From NCBI GenBank assembly GCA_009733575.1, contig ML769383.1, forward strand, positions 248,001 through 312,000: DNA of 64,000 bases, written 5' to 3'. The stretch's first letter is position 1. Every line of letters starts with the position of its first letter. The DNA comes from Gymnopus androsaceus JB14 (taxonomy: Eukaryota > Basidiomycota > Agaricomycetes > Agaricales > Omphalotaceae). The notes below the pieces were generated by a model. It saw nothing but the letters and a program-made list of their open reading frames with translations, did no database searches and was not told the origin of the DNA. Shown piece after piece: positions 24,923 through 35,782 of this stretch. A program made the translations under genes and the position numbers.

Positions 24923-27801
24923 CTACTTGAAATTGGATGGAGCTGCTCCTAGAATGCTCAGATCATGAGGAAGCTGCCCATCAGTGTCCATAACCCCAAC
25001 ATCTTGGTTACTCCCACTGCCAAATATCTGTTGAAGTAGAATTTCTGTATTTTCGTCAACTACAAAGCTACTGTCTGGGCCAGACGTCGATGCAGGGTTT
25101 TGGGGCGCATTGGGTCCAAGGTTCAGTAGACTTGTATCTCCAGCTGGCTCGCTTTCAGGATGCTTATATCGTCTCTTAAGTTCTGTGAGCAAGTCACTGG
25201 ACAATGTTCGATGAGCTTTACAACACTTGTGTGAAAGATTCAAAGATAACTCGCATAAATCTCCCTGCACCGGCGAATCGCGATTCTCGGGCCTTTAATA
25301 TATTCATAAGTTTTTCTATGTTGTCCAGGTCTCGGCGCGAGTCCACTGAAAGCAGGGTCCCGCAAGCAACAAACGCCCAATACTTTTTAATCCGTCAATT
25401 GGATGTAGTTGAATAGAAAGAAAAGTACGCACCTGTGCATGTGGAAGGGAAGTAACACCTGTATTCTTCTGGCAATCTAGAACGTTTGCACACGATCTTG
25501 CGGCATTCATGCAAATTACGAGGGAAGGAAGTGCTAGCGATGAGTTGGTTCGATGTATCTGAGGTCGATGTATCAATATTTGAAGATTGGAGAATGCGCC
25601 GTGCAGAAACGCTGATTGTTGGGCGAAGATACCTTCGCCTCGAGTTGCTGATTCTGAACGCACTACAGGTCAGAGTAAAAAAATAATTTAGCTCAAGGAT
25701 CTCAAATGGCACGTACAATGTTCGGGAAGTGAACTGATCCACTCATTCATGGCCGAGTCTAACTCTGCGACGGTTCTCTGCCGCCAATTTTCCCCGACCA
25801 GCCCGAATGAAAGCTTCGATTTCTTGATAGAATAGAGTGTTCGTAGAGCGAAGGCTAAGATCTCGCACAAGCGTAGGTAGTAGACAAAAGCTGTAATGAT
25901 CGAGGGTTTATCTGGAGGCTGTTGGAACGTCGGTTCTGGATATGAGTTTTCCCAGTATTCGTCGTCGCATTCTGAGAAGTCTTCAGAATTCCTCCCAAAA
26001 ATGGTACCTCCATTGCCTTACCTATAGGTGGGTCAACGTCGAATGCTGTCTTTGGTTAGCAACATCCATCTTTGAGCTATATCCAATTCTACACTCACTC
26101 TTCGTCGCAAATCGCTGATGATCTCCCAAGAAAGCTAGCTGTTAGCCTATCAAGAGTTACTAAAACCCTAGTCAAATAGTAAGAAAAAAACTAGCGGCGA
26201 GATTGTCACTCCAACTTGCCAGAAAGCTCTTTTCTTCTGCTCTTCATCGGCAGTCCATCTATGACCTTCAGGTTTGCGACGATGAATTCCAAGCTCCTGG
26301 GCAAAGCGGATTCCGACTGAAACAAGCGTCCAAGCGGCCGCTGGGGAAGTAGTGCCAATGTTGTATAATATTGCAAGCTAGAACAAACTCAGAATAGCTA
26401 TCGTTTTTAAAAGTCGGACCATACGCAATAGTATTGAAGTTCATAGAGTGACGGGGGATCGAATATTGATTGTCGAACCATTTGCACCTGCTCAAACCAC
26501 TGCCATCCGCTAATTAGGTTGCGCGGATATTGTGAATATCATTCATGTTACAGTGACCAGACTGTTGAACTCACCAGGAAAGCTCAGAGTCTGGGTTATG
26601 GAGTACCCGAGGATCTGTAGAGTACCTTAATAATGTACATTAGTATACATGCATCTGTGCTACTAGTAGAAATATACCTAGAGCCAATGGCACAAACAAG
26701 GAGAACCGTAGCCCCGAATTGGTGGTCACGATAATGAAGACCTTCGATTATCGACCGTTTGAAGGTGGGGGCATGAAGGACAGGAAACAGATGCCCAATT
26801 TTATCGAAGTACAGAGATACGAGAGAAAACAACAACGATGGAGGTTCGGGGAAACTGTACTTGGGAATCCGTTGTTCTTCCGAAGCTCTTTCCCACTAAG
26901 AAAAGGGAACGGAATCCAGTATGTATACAGGACGAGCGAAGATATTGCTTACCGGTTGTGTAGTCCAAAACTCGGAGCGTTGAATACCAGGATTAGGAAT
27001 GTTTTGGTCTTTCATGAGCACCTTTTTGAGTTCATATGTTTCCTTCACCAGAGTTAGGCTACTACTGGCACCGAAGAATCTCTGCTTCAAAGATTCTGTA
27101 GAGGTATCCAGTATGATATGATCGTAAAATTCATCACCGTCATTTTTATACGGAGCAGCCGTTGTAGGGAGCACAGGAGATAGTATGTGTGAGCCTGGAC
27201 GCGCGCTCCGTGTCGGACCTGGCCAGGATCGATATCGATGGATCATCTTGGATCGGATTCTCTACGGTAGTCTGAAGATTTGCGCCAGTTTGGGTCTATG
27301 TACTCAATCAGAGTGCAAAAGTGCTTACTTTGCTCTGTAACAACTCGGACATCATCCGAATTCTGCCTTCAAGTTCTTCAACGTACCTGGCAGATACATA
27401 CATTCAGATCAATAGCATCATGGCTAGTGGAAGTGCACGAACGGGTTCTTAGGCCCTCGTTTCTTTCGAGGCAGCGTATGTCGACATTCGGTTTGCATCG
27501 CAAGACAGTTTGTACAACGATTGTTAGGCATGTTTGCACTATCGCACTTAACTTGAGGAGTAGAGAAATAAGAATCAACGAGAAGGAATGAATCAAATGA
27601 AAGGTGCTAACTTTTCCTCCTGATGGTACGGAAATTTTGAACAGGCTAGTACTACTGTCGAATGTCTTACCTTCCTGTATAAGACGTCAGTCATTCCAAG
27701 CACCAAACCGAGATAATTGACACTCGACTACAATAATCGCAGCTTGCCTGAAGGCGACGTTTTTTTGCAGCTTTCGGAGCAAATTCCTCGTCGGATGACA
27801 T
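24923..27801 (-). CDS. Zn2Cys6 XlnR-type transcription factor (copy 1) with micro-exons
   Basis: Fungal binuclear-zinc regulator; target genes unknown. Exon 1 (27801-27729) ends within the codon after CDYC. Two micro-exons follow, 27671-27674 (4 nt) and 27612-27619 (8 nt), and exon 4 starts at 27551. Together they read CDYCRRRKIKC then DSANMPNNRCTNC and TEC, a perfect C-x2-C-x6-C plus C-x2-C-x6-C cluster. KRGPKNPYVEELEGRIRMM is the linker and coiled coil. The fungal-specific middle domain is seen in LYFDKIGHLFPVLHAPTFKR and WTLVSVGIRFAQELGIHRR. The acidic C-terminal tail ends LGAAPSNFK. Paralogue of the next gene upstream, 193 bp away on the same strand. Confidence 0.88.
27612..27619 (-). other. 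8-nt micro-exon of Zn2Cys6 factor copy 1
   Basis: The exon is GAGGAAAA on the coding strand, preceded by an acceptor ending CATCAG and followed by donor GTTAGC. It supplies part of the R-R-K-I stretch between the second and third zinc cysteines. Confidence 0.8.
27671..27674 (-). other. 4-nt micro-exon of Zn2Cys6 factor copy 1
   Basis: The exon is GAAG on the coding strand, between acceptor ATACAG and donor GTAAGA. It completes the Arg codon after CDYC and starts the next one. Without it and the 8-nt exon the cluster lacks its x6 spacing. Confidence 0.8.
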
Positions 27802-27994
27802 GGTGGTAAGGAATCAAGTCTAGTTATACTTCCACGGCTAAAAGGAAGGTAAAATGGCTATAATGAAAGATCTTATCGGACGCAAGAATATAAACGGGTG
27901 CATGGTTATCACCGCTGCAGATTGATTTACATAGTACAACACTTAAGGTAAATACATAGATACAGCACGAATAAATAGGACGAAGGGGAGCGTT

Positions 27995-30900
27995 TTATTG
28001 AGCATAAGGGACGCCGACAGTCATGTTGGAGTTCGAGAGACCCATGCTCTCCACATAGTGACTCCATGTGTCAAAGCTGGAGATATGCATCAACGACAAG
28101 GCTGAAAAAAACAAACAGCACTTACTCAAATCCATCAGGTGCGGACGTCCACAGATTCCCATTCACTCCATTGATGTCCAGAGCTTCCTCCTCGTATCCT
28201 GACTGAAACTGCGGGGGATATGTGGCATAACCCTGGTTTGAAGCTTGGTATGACATGCCCTGATCTACGTCTCCGTACACTGTTCCTGTCTGTTCGGGGG
28301 GTAAGTTGTCGATCTTGCCGAATATCTGCTCTAAATAGGTAATAGTCCTCTTCTCGATTGCGGATAAAGATTCCACTGTCTGTTGATTCGTCCAAACCGG
28401 CGAAGTTTCGGCAGACAGCCTCCAGCCGTACATCAACTGAGACGCGAGCTGGGAGTCAGCGGAAGGTTGTGTAGTGGAATGTGTCGAACGCGTGGGGTAG
28501 GATTGTGTAGGTCGGTAAGTGGAAGAACTCTGTGTTTGGAACGATGGTAGCTGAGGTAACTGAGGTGGTGAAGGAGGCAGGATGGTTATGGGTTCGTCGG
28601 CATTGCGAGCACGTTTGTTTGAAGGCTGATAATGATCGAGTGCGTTGAAATCTCGCACAAGTTCGGAAAGCATGTCCCTTGAAGAAGACAGTTAGCTCTA
28701 AGCTTGTCTAGTTTGACTGAAAGAAAAAAGCTCCACCAAAAACGTCCGGCGATGTTCCAGCGTTGGTCGCAAGCGTGGAGAATATTCATGATTTTGTGTG
28801 CGTTCTCTAGCTCCTTTTGATGGTCAATATACAGACCCGCCCTTTTACTCCCCCAAAGATTCAACATGATTACCATGGCTGATATGAATGCCCCATACTA
28901 AGATATTCAATCACCTATGGCATGCGGTACATCATGGGAATACTCACCAGAATATGCGGCAAGCCTATTATACCTCGATGAACATGAGAATCCAAGATTC
29001 GGGACGTGCACCGAGCAGCATGGGTGCAAACTGCGAGGGAGTGGAAGGATGATGCTGAAGGCTTCTGAAGAAACGGTCGATGCGATTGAATTTGCACATT
29101 CTGCGGCATGAGTTAGAAGCGTACCACCAAGGCGAAACGGAAAGCTGGACGCACGTAGTACATCGTGTATAGAAAGACGGACTGGCGGAAAAAGATAGTA
29201 TTTTGTTGCATGGTGTTCCAGCGTACTGCGGTATAAAAGTCAGACACAGTACAAAGTGCTGAACACGAAGACCTACGATGCTCCGGGACCGATGAAAGCC
29301 AACTACTCAATGCGGTATCTAGTTCCTTGAGAATTTTTTGTTCCCATTGCTCTCCGACTAAGCCTAGTAGCAACTTGCTCTTCTTCGTAGAATATAGTGT
29401 GCGCTGTAATTTAAATTTTATTTAATTAGTTTTATCAGTCACAGCAAGGTTAAACGCACCAAGGCAAACGCAAGAATTTCGCAGAGTCTCAAATGAGAGT
29501 TGAAACAAGCAATGAGCGAAGGTTTTTCGGGAGGCTGCTGGAATGAAAGTTCCATATTCGGATTGTTCCAGTATTCGTCATCGCATTCTAAAATCGGTCA
29601 ATATCTTCATAATATCTCTCAACAATTCCCTTACCTATAGGAGGATCAACGTCGAAGCTGTAAACGGAAATCTGGTTAGCACCGTTCATGGTTATCTGTG
29701 AGATTGCAACATACTCTTCATCACGAATAGCTGAAGGGCGACCAACAAAACTGCTTATCAGCCTGTCTAACGAGACTAGCACCCTGCCAGATAGACAAGT
29801 AAGAACCTTAGCGATACGCTTGATTGTCTCGTCAACTTGCCAGAACGCCCTTCTTTTCTCTTCATCTAGAGGGGTCCACTTGTAACCATCTGGTTGCCGC
29901 CGATGTATACCCAACTCTTCGGCGAAACGAATACCCACCGCAACCAATGTCCAAGACGATGATGGACTTGAAGTGCCTAGCATATAAATTGTAGCCAACT
30001 GATGCAAAATTTGATAAGCATTCATAGCATGACAAGTTGAAAGTGAATGGACTTGCACAGTAAAACTGCAGCTCATATAAAGTCGGAACTTCGAGAATCG
30101 ACCGGCGCATCATTTGTACTTGTTCGAAATAACGCCATCCACTGACAAGGACCAAATCAATATTAATTGCGACATGAACAGCAGGATGCATACCTTGAAA
30201 GGCTGGATCCAGGAGAAACAAACACTCTTTCATCCTGGGAATAGCGCGAAGCAACTGCACAGACCTATGTCATTTGTATTGTCAGTATTCAACGTTGTCT
30301 AGGAGAGTACTAGCGAACCAAGAGAACGGTTGTTCGCAAAGTTGGGATCATACAAGTGAAGTCCTTGCGCAACATGTCGTTTGAAGAAAATCCCATGGAG
30401 AATTGGCAGGAAAATATTGACTTCCTCAAAGTAAAGGGAAATCAAGGACCATAAGAGGTCATTTTCAGGAAAGTGGTACTTTGGGGTGTGGCGTTCTGAG
30501 GTCTCTTTTTCCCACTATGGCCAAAAGATCAACAACTAATAAGTCAGATCATAAAGATTAACTCACGGGTGAAATCCCCCAATACTGTAACCGTTTGCAA
30601 GGATATGTTTCCAAGTTTTCACTACTCAACGTCTCGTCTTTGACTCTATTCGCGTTTTTCATGATCATGAAGGCAGAAGATGGCCCAAAGAACCGTCTAT
30701 GAACAGTGTTGAGAGAAAGTTTGCTGAGGTGATCTGCGAGAGCAACATGAGCAAAGTCTTCTTCCTCTTCCTCTCGATCTTGGCTTTGCGAGTCGGACTG
30801 TGGAGATTCTGAAGCAAGACTGGGATAGCCGGGGTTTGACGAGATGGCCGATGGTACTCCGTTGTAACTAGGAGCACTAGCAGTTGATGAAGAAGAGGCG

Positions 30901-31769
30901 TGATTTGAAACCAATATAGGGGATACTTGCGAAGAGTCCTCGGCTTTGACACCAAACTGGAGAAAATTGGATATTGAACAAATTGTAAGAGCACGTCATA
31001 ACTTTTGCGTACCTTGTCAAGCACTTCCTTCATTCTCTCGACCTACAAAGGAATCGGTCATCAGTTGATGATGATAAAGGTACTTAATGCTGACTTCTCG
31101 TTCCAGCCGCTCTACATAGCTGCAGGGGTATGAGTTATAGGACTTTACTATATGATAGCTGATTGAACTGACGCGCTCTTGGGTCCTCGTTTCTAACGGG
31201 TAAAGTCAGTTCATACAGCTCAATCGTTGAGAAATGAAGCACTTGCCTTCACAGGCTCGCTGTGGGTGCATTCTAGGTCAAAATCGGCGCAACTGGTGCA
31301 CTGCTGGCCATTCCTATTAGCGCTATCACCTAAAGATCTTCCGTAAGGCGCTATTCTTCGTCGGCGAATACAAGGCATACATTTTACTGCAAAGTTTCAT
31401 TTAGGCCATGACAGTCTGCTTATCATCCAAAGAAAATACATACTTTTCTTTCTGGGAATTCGCGGGGCACGGTAAACACAAAGTAATCCCAACAAACGTT
31501 CATACATACCGTCCTTCAACACGATTTCAAGACTCCAGTTAGTGGATACAGAGCAACCAGTCAGATAGAGGCTCACTGCACTATAGAACGAATTTCAGTT
31601 AGCGATACAGCAACAAGTAGATAAATCGAAACTTTTTACATTATCACAAGCTCCTTTAACGGCTTTTAGTAGCTTTCGAAAGTAAGGAATTAATGGACGG
31701 TCACCCACCTTGTAACCTGCGCTTCTTCCAGCCGACTTGTCTGGGGGCTTGAGCTTCATCGGAAGACAT
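27995..31769 (-). CDS. Zn2Cys6 XlnR-type transcription factor (copy 2) with a chain of micro-exons
   Basis: Fungal binuclear-zinc regulator, paralogous to the adjacent copy 1. Exon 1 (31769-31709) encodes MSSDEAQAPRQVGWKKRRLQ. Exons of 14, 4, 4, 8 and 6 nt follow (31640-31653, 31577-31580, 31510-31513, 31444-31451, 31381-31386), then 31247-31329. Joined, they read GACDNCRRKKIKC, DSANRNGQQCTSC and ADFDLEC: the intact zinc cluster. A GC-AG intron (31193-31246) and a 20-nt exon (31173-31192) lead to KKRGPKSAYVERLERE, the linker and coiled coil. The middle domain shows RLQYWGISP and WTLVAVGIRFAEELGIHRR. After a last intron the C-terminus reads DFDTWSHYVESMGLSN and ends in PYAQ. More than twenty exons in total; later borders are less certain. 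Confidence 0.88.
31381..31386 (-). other. 6-nt micro-exon of Zn2Cys6 factor copy 2
   Basis: The exon is TAAAAT on the coding strand, between acceptor TTTGCAG and donor GTATGCC. It encodes the I-K and first base of the third zinc cysteine codon. Confidence 0.78.
31444..31451 (-). other. 8-nt micro-exon of Zn2Cys6 factor copy 2
   Basis: The exon is AAAGAAAA on the coding strand, between acceptor TCCCAG and donor GTATGTA. It matches the 8-nt exon of copy 1 in length, phase and codon position. Confidence 0.8.
31510..31513 (-). other. 4-nt micro-exon of Zn2Cys6 factor copy 2
   Basis: The exon is GACG on the coding strand, between acceptor TTGAAG and donor GTATGTA. It matches the 4-nt exon of copy 1 (GAAG) in length and phase. 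Confidence 0.78.
31577..31580 (-). other. Second 4-nt micro-exon of Zn2Cys6 factor copy 2
   Basis: The exon is TGCA on the coding strand, between acceptor TCTATAG and donor GTGAGC. It carries the codon of the second zinc-binding cysteine. Confidence 0.78.
31640..31653 (-). other. 14-nt micro-exon of Zn2Cys6 factor copy 2
   Basis: This short exon encodes the residues A-C-D-N, including the first zinc cysteine. It lies between acceptor GTTAAAG and donor GTAAAAAG. In copy 1 the same residues belong to the larger first exon. Confidence 0.78.
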
Positions 31770-33246
31770 GGTGGGTGAAGAAGAAGCGAATTAAGTTTCG
31801 TTCTGTCATCCAATTCTATGTACTTGTACTTTTGGCTTCCAATTGAAATGATTGACCAGATGGGAAGGATCCATTGATGGTTGCAGTATGTATTCTTCCT
31901 TCTCCGTCCGAGATCAAGGAGTGACTAGTGACACCGTACTAGCTCGGGTACTAGCGCTTGCGGCACGGTGCCGCTCTTAATCTCCGCCGGCGCCTCGCCG
32001 CGGAAGCAAATCATGTTGGGCGCCTGAAACTTGCAGACAGAAGAGCTGACGCTGAGGCTTTCGTCGATGGATGCGCTCATGCCTCGGTCTCCAGTTGGTA
32101 TGGACTTTGTCTCTGTCAGTTAAAACCTTGTCGGAACAGTAACCTGATAGATAGTATCGGATCCTTCAGAACTCTCTTACGCTCCAAGCAGCGTGAAGAT
32201 CTTCACGAACTTTGATAATAGTCATAGAGTCTAAGGCACGAAGGATTTTAATCTAACACTGCGGGACGCTCTCCAGATAATATCTTCGGAGCATTGGTGT
32301 GGATGAGTGCTCCATCGACGTGTTGGCTTCCGTCATTGAGGCTAACCTATGATGACGATGATTCACAGCACGCTGCTGGCTAGCCATAGTTGGTTACACG
32401 ATGCGACCGCCTGAAGAGATACCAAGGAACTACCAGGGATCGTAGCAAACTCGCGAAGCACTGACTGGAATGACTCGCTGTGACTCCGCTCATGATCCTA
32501 GGCGAGACACGGGCTGACACGGGGGCATCTCAGAAAAGAGAATTGTTTCCAGAAACAGGTTTCAGCCCTGTTACTGTCAGTATGTAGTCTTCGACTCTCA
32601 ATCTGAAGTGATGAAGCTCAAACGTTCAATCGCTAAAATTATCAGTATCTACATACAGCATCTTTGATAAATTAATCTGAATCTATCAAACGAGTCTCAG
32701 TTCTCCTCTTGAAATTGGTCAAGGTTCCCGTCTTAAACTCACCATCAAGCAAGGGATCTCTCGCACGGGCTCTAAGTCCGACGTACCATCGTGATAGAGG
32801 AGGGTATATACGGTAAGAAAAATAGGCGGCGGCGCAGACGAGAGTACTACTTATGGATAGGAGGTAGTCTCCCCTAGGCAGACTCGTATACACTGACGAT
32901 CGTCGATGTGTGTATAGAGATAGGAGGTAAGTACAGTACTACAGCTGTTCAAAAAAACCTAGGCCGCTTCAAAAAAATCTTTCAACACAGCGATTCAATC
33001 GCCCACAAGCTCCACCAGAATTGAACTCCTTGCGTCACTCGAGATAGATAGATAGATAGATACTGGGCTCTCTCTCGCGAAACTTCGAAGTGCAGGTTTT
33101 TTCGAACAGCTGTAAGTAAGTTGTCAAGTATTGTCGCCAATCCGGATTCGGGCCGATAAGCCGATGCACAAATGCACTTGATATTCCGGGGTAATACGCG
33201 CCGTAATACCGAACGCTGCTGGCTACGAAGAACGTCCTTGTTCCAG
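31770..33246. other. 1.5-kb divergent intergenic region, no supported gene
   Basis: This region lies between the starts of Zn2Cys6 factor copy 2 and prpD. Short frames on both strands have no recognisable product. A (GATA)5 run lies near the prpD side. The region should hold the promoters of both flanking genes. Confidence 0.5.
33043..33062. repeat. (GATA)5 microsatellite
   Basis: Five perfect tandem copies of GATA lie about 185 bp upstream of the prpD start codon. Confidence 0.9.
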
Positions 33247-35238
33247 ATGTTGACCAGAGCAATTCTCCCTGCTCATCGATTAATTCGTCCCAACTCGCGT
33301 TCGATTTTCACCCAGAATATCCGCAAAACTTCTCTTCTTCCTACCACCATCGTCTCCACTCGCTTTCGCGCAATGTCTGGCCATGGAGGAGAATCTACGT
33401 TGCGTCCAGAACCAGACAAGGTCTTACAGGACATTGCTGATTATATTCACAACTACGAAGATAGACTCTCCTTTGGCTTTCGAAACTGCTAGACTTTGTC
33501 TAATAGATACAATTGGGTGTGGATTGGAGGGTTTGCGTTTTCCAGAATGTACGAAGCTCCTTGGGCCTGTAGTCGAAGGAACCATTGTTCCAAACGGTAC
33601 ATAAACCACTTTTTCTGGACCTCTCTTCTAGAACTTATCTTGCTTGTCAGGAACCAAGGTCCTGGGACCAATTATCAGCTTGACCCCATACGCGGAGCGT
33701 TCAACATTGGCACGATTATTCGTTGGCTTGATTTCAATGATTGCTTCCTAGCTGCAGAATGTGATAACTCTCATCTACGATTATTATGACCCTATTGACC
33801 ACATCTCGATGCAGGGGGACATCCTTCGGACAATCTCGGCGCGATCCTCGCTGTCGCTGACCACCTTGCACGCCAGGGACAACCTCTGACTGTCCATGAC
33901 ATTCTAGAGGGTAATGATCAAAGCTCACGAGATTCAAGGCTGCCTCGCTCTCCTCAACTCGTACAATCGCGTCGGTTTGGATCACGTCGTGCTCGTCAAA
34001 GTCGCATCCACTGCTGTTGTGTCCAAGATGCTTGGCCTTAATCGCGACCAGACGATCGATGCAGTTTCTCAAGCATGGGTCGACGGGCAGTCTCTGCGTA
34101 TGTCCCTTCTCGAATATAACTCTAACTTTTTCTGACGTGCCTCTTCAGGTACTTACCGCCATGCACCCAACACTGGTCCGCGCAAGTCCTGGGCCGCTGG
34201 TGACGCGTGTTCTCGCGCCGTGAATCTTGCATTACTTGTGAAAAAGGGCGAGAAAGGTCTTCCTTCGGTTCTTACCGCAAAGACTTGGGGTTTCTACGAT
34301 GTTTTGTTCAAGGTTAGTCGTATCACTCTACATCTTCAGTGATCGAAGTAAACTTTTTTTTTCTTGTAGGGCAAACCTTTCGAATTCCAGATCCCATACG
34401 GATCCTATGTCATGGAAAACGTGCTCTTCAAAATTTCATACCCAGCAGAATTCCATGCTCAGACTGCCGTTGAGGGTGCACACATTATTCACGCCAAGCT
34501 TAAGGAGATGGGCAAGACTGTAGAGGATATCAAGAGTGTCAGAATCAGAACACAGGAAGCTGCTGTCAGGATCATTGACAAGCAAGGCCCATTGGACAAT
34601 TTCGCTGACAGAGAGTAAGTGGTCGAGTAGTACTCTTGCACCTAAAACGAATTCTCAATCCTCAATAGCCATGCCATCAACTACATGGTTGCATACCCTC
34701 TTATCTTTGGCGAGCTTACCTCCGACAGCTAGTAAGTTATATTTCTACTTGCCAGACGCCTTCACTAATGTTCTAACCAGCACTGATGCATCGGCTGCCG
34801 ACCCCCGAATCGATGCACTCCGCGCCAAAATTTTCTGCGTCGAGGACAAGCGTTTCAGTGTAGACTACCACGACCCCGCTAAACGTTCTATCGGCAACGC
34901 CCTTTTGGTCGAACTGAACGACGGCACTGTCCTTGATGAGGTGGAGGTCGAATATCCCGTTGGACACAAGCGAAGGCGTGAAGAGGGAACTCCTCTCCTG
35001 ATCAACAAGTTCAAGAGGTGGGTACTGTCGGTTACATACTTTTTGTGTAATTCTCATCCATTCTCAGGCATATCTCGCACCACTTCGACGCGTCTCACCA
35101 GCAAAAGTAAGCTCATTCTCTTGGATCATCATCATCATTTCCTCATGTCCTGATAGAATTCTCGATACCGTCTCCGATGCCACGTCTTTCGCCAAACTGC
35201 CTGTTGACCAGTTCACTGATCTCTTTGTCAAGCCTTGA
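33247..35238 (+). CDS. prpD: 2-methylcitrate dehydratase, mitochondrial (MmgE/PrpD family)
   Basis: Methylcitrate-cycle enzyme that dehydrates 2-methylcitrate during propionyl-CoA breakdown in mitochondria. The first about 45 residues ([19 protein letters not shown] onward) are Arg/Ser-rich with no acids, a mitochondrial presequence. The family body follows: [95 protein letters not shown] and [16 protein letters not shown]. About seven short introns keep frame. One extra G near 33457 disrupts the first exon: [15 protein letters not shown] needs its removal, while the written frame runs into a stop 35 nt later. An internal Met after the presequence (MSGHGGES) could be a cytosolic start. Confidence 0.93.
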
Positions 35239-35782
35239 GCTTGAATCTCGAGTAGGTTTCTTATACTGCGATAACAATGCATCTTTTTCTCTACAAGTAT
35301 GTACAATACAATGGAACCAATCTGCTGGCCCTGCATAGAAGTGTTATGCTACGAAGTGTGCGGTATGATATGAGTAAGAAAACTGTACAGAATCCGACCT
35401 TGACAATAAATAACACGACCAGGAATCCAAATGCGAAGAACAATTCGAGAACACGCGTATGACGAAAGAATCCAGGTCGAGACGAAATATGAGAACAATT
35501 AGGAAAACAGGTCACTGTGAAAATGCGAAAATTACTCTAACGTGGAAGGAAACTGGTCGGAAAAAAAACGAAAACAGAGGACGAGGAACGTAAAGTAGAA
35601 AGAAAACAGAAAGACGACGAGAACGAACAATGCGATCGATAATTACAGCTGAGAGGCGATGGTAAGCCTAAGAAAGTACAATGCGAGAGTGAATAAATTA
35701 GACAAGCCAGGCTTCCAGTGCCGGTCCACTCAACCAAGCTTCACCAGGGGGAGGTTCTAGAGATGTACCACCATCCAGATCG
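35239..35782. other. Convergent 3' region
   Basis: This A-rich region lies between the stops of prpD and the disordered-protein gene. I see no gene or notable repeat. Confidence 0.5.

Noticed and set aside
21490..33465. Programmed frameshifting at a shared ACGAAGA motif in SCP160 and prpD
   Set aside because: The same heptamer family occurs in frame elsewhere in the window, and the other nine indels lack it; sequence error explains more.
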